Assembly (NCBI GenBank): GCA_031216445.1 | Contig: CM062210.1 | Coordinates: 12,535,501 to 12,599,500, forward strand | Length of the DNA: 64,000 bases | From: Lateolabrax maculatus | Lineage: Eukaryota > Chordata > Actinopteri > Acropomatiformes > Lateolabracidae | Direction of reading: 5' to 3' | In this document: positions 62,164 through 64,000 of the stretch, piece after piece | Position numbering within the stretch: the first letter of the stretch is position 1 | Layout of the letters: every line of letters starts with the position of its first letter | Program-made: the position numbers and the translations under genes | Notes under the pieces: generated by a model | What the model saw: the letters and a program-made list of their open reading frames with translations, nothing else | Databases searched by the model: none | Told to the model about the DNA's origin: nothing

Positions 62164-64000
62164 ACGCACACAAAAAAAAAGAAAACACTTCAATAGCTAC
62201 TATATACTACTATAAATGTCTTGTAACCAGGGCTGGTGTGTTTTTGAATTGTAGGATATATGCTGTATGTGGTTGTCCAAGCCTGCTAGAATTTCAGTTG
62301 CATTTTGTCCAGTGTATTTAATGAGATAGTGTCCTCAACTCTCTGTCGGCAGACAGCATTTTGTAAAAAAAGATAAAATAGACTCACTTTGTCACACATG
62401 GTGTGCTGTAAAGATCATGTGATAACTCATTTCATCTGTACGAGGACTTAATCTGTAACAAGAGCAGTCTTACAGAGCAACAGAGACGGTAATATAGTCT
62501 CATTGTGTTTATCTTAACAGATACATTACCAATACAATACTACCACTGAAAGTACATAAAACTAAGTGTAGTATCTAATAAATTAATGTTAGAAATAAAA
62601 TATTGTTTGACAAAAGCTTCATTACTAACATTGGATATGCACAGTCACAATGTCAGAAACTATGGCACAATATAATGCAATCTAAAACAACAGCCCTAAC
62701 TTTGTGAAGGTTGCAATGGTGAGGTTTTTAAGGAAACTGTCTGCTGTTAAATGTTATCCAAGTGTTGCTGGCTAGTTCATCAGTAAACTGATTCTTTAAT
62801 TTACATGTTTCTATTAATTTGCACGAATCCAATATCAAAGCAGTAGTTTAAGAACTGAACAACATGGCAATGAATAATTAGCAAATACAAGTTTAATGAT
62901 GTTACTTCAGTAAAGTTTTAAAAGTGGATAGTATTTAACTGAACCGTATATTTTTTTACTATTCCCCAGGTATCAGGAAGTAGTGGTTTACTAGAGTCAG
63001 TTGGCATCATCTGTGGCTATTGAAACCTCTAATCTAAATGGAGGCGACAGTATTATGACCATTTCACACAGAGATAGCCTCTTAGCACTGAGTTTTATGG
63101 CCTAAAAAAGCTTTCAGTTGCTGGGCAGACGCAAGGTTCCTCAGTTACGTCCTGCTTTGTTTTCAGCTGAAGAAGTCATAATAGATTTTACTATTAAGTA
63201 TTTGTATGAATGTGTAATTCATACATTTTTTTAATCTGTTTTTTTTTTAATTATATTCACATATAAAATGTTATTTCAGTAAGCTTAAACATTATGTTTT
63301 TGCCAGTTGATATGATGAAGTAGAACAGCTGATCATTTTCAGTGTTCGTAATATTGTATCTTGATCCAAATAAATCAAGAGGAGGGTGTGATGTGTCAAG
63401 TATTCAAATTTTAGAAAGAAAGACACCAAAGGCACTCATCGTTACACTAATAAAGACTTGAATTCCTAGGCTTGTTGTCCTTGAAGGGTGAGGCTAAAAA
63501 GAACCTTTTAACACTTTAACCCTGTTCACCAGAAGTACTCTTCAATGAATACTGATATGTACCTGTCTACAAGCCTCAAAGTACATTGAATCTGGCTTTC
63601 TTTTCTCTATCACATGATAGCCTCTTAGAAAACTAAAAAATTCTCTCTCCACAAACCTGATGAGTCAGGAGGCCTGACCTCAACTCCTGGTTAAAATGTA
63701 ATCTCTCTATCACTTCTCTCTCTCTCCTCCCCCCTCTCTCTCAACCTCTAACTTTCAGCTACCCCTACAGTATTAACTAATATGTCTGTTATTACCCTAT
63801 GACCGGACACTAATTGCTCTTTTTCTTTAATCAGCAGTAATCAGTGATAATGTGCATTCTGATATACTGTGCCTACAGTGATGATATATTACCCCCATGC
63901 CTATTCATATACTGTAGGTGCTTTTCGGACTGGCCCACTCATTATGGATGTAGGGCATCAAATCTCCCATAATAGTGCCTCTTATCATTTACAGCCTTCT
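61461..64000. other. intergenic sequence with one possible 5' exon
   Basis: No convincing gene. At 61856 a short frame ATG-CAC-ATC (MHIPDGNRNT) runs into a strong donor ACACGG|GTAAGTC at 61886/61887 and might be the first exon of a plus-strand gene beyond the window. There is also a long CA/CAGA repeat (62089-62170) and a TC-rich stretch near 63700-63745. Confidence 0.35.
62089..62170. repeat. compound CA/CAGA repeat
   Basis: CA units with CAGA interruptions in intergenic DNA. Confidence 0.92.

Noticed and set aside
1..64000. CRISPR arrays, bacterial operons, rRNA or functional tRNA genes
   Set aside because: None seen; all regular repeats are simple microsatellites and the genes are spliced vertebrate genes.

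Overview
This is a 64 kb piece of a teleost (probably percomorph) fish nuclear genome. It holds intron-rich vertebrate genes with GT-AG splice sites, long introns, abundant CA/GT microsatellites, tRNA-derived SINE fragments and CpG-rich promoters. No bacterial, phage or CRISPR features are present. I rebuilt the genes exon by exon; splice phases are consistent throughout, and both complete multi-exon genes give coding lengths divisible by three.

Layout. (1) <1-9012, minus strand: tnfrsf11a (RANK), nine coding exons; the last coding exon probably lies beyond the left edge. (2) 9013-13470: intergenic, with the tnfrsf11a CpG-rich promoter, a very long CA repeat and the relch 3' UTR. (3) 13471-44030, minus: relch (RAB11-binding, LisH, coiled-coil and HEAT protein), complete, 30 coding exon positions and 1189 aa, with one position occupied by two alternative 83-bp exons. 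(4) 44031-46685: a divergent relch/pign promoter with a full ZNF143-type site, and a second NRF1/YY1-rich CpG block. (5) 46686-56099, plus: pign (GPI ethanolamine phosphate transferase 1), complete, 28 coding exons and 933 aa. (6) 56100-59589: intergenic, with a clean 548-bp solo LTR flanked by 5-bp target duplications. (7) 59590-60549, plus: a single-exon GPR141-like GPCR. (8) 60550-64000: the GPCR 3' UTR and intergenic DNA with one possible 5' exon of a further gene.

The order and orientation pign< >relch >tnfrsf11a match, as far as I recall, human 18q21.33, so this is a conserved vertebrate block. GPR141 is on another chromosome in human, so its position beside pign is a local difference. 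The genes are functionally independent: osteoclast/immune TNF-receptor signalling, recycling-endosome cholesterol transport, GPI-anchor synthesis in the ER, and an orphan receptor. I found no undescribed multi-gene system. The most interesting signals are the relch mutually exclusive exon pair, CA repeats abutting 5' splice sites, the long UG tract at a pign 3' splice site, the solo LTR and a perfect 26-bp-arm hairpin.
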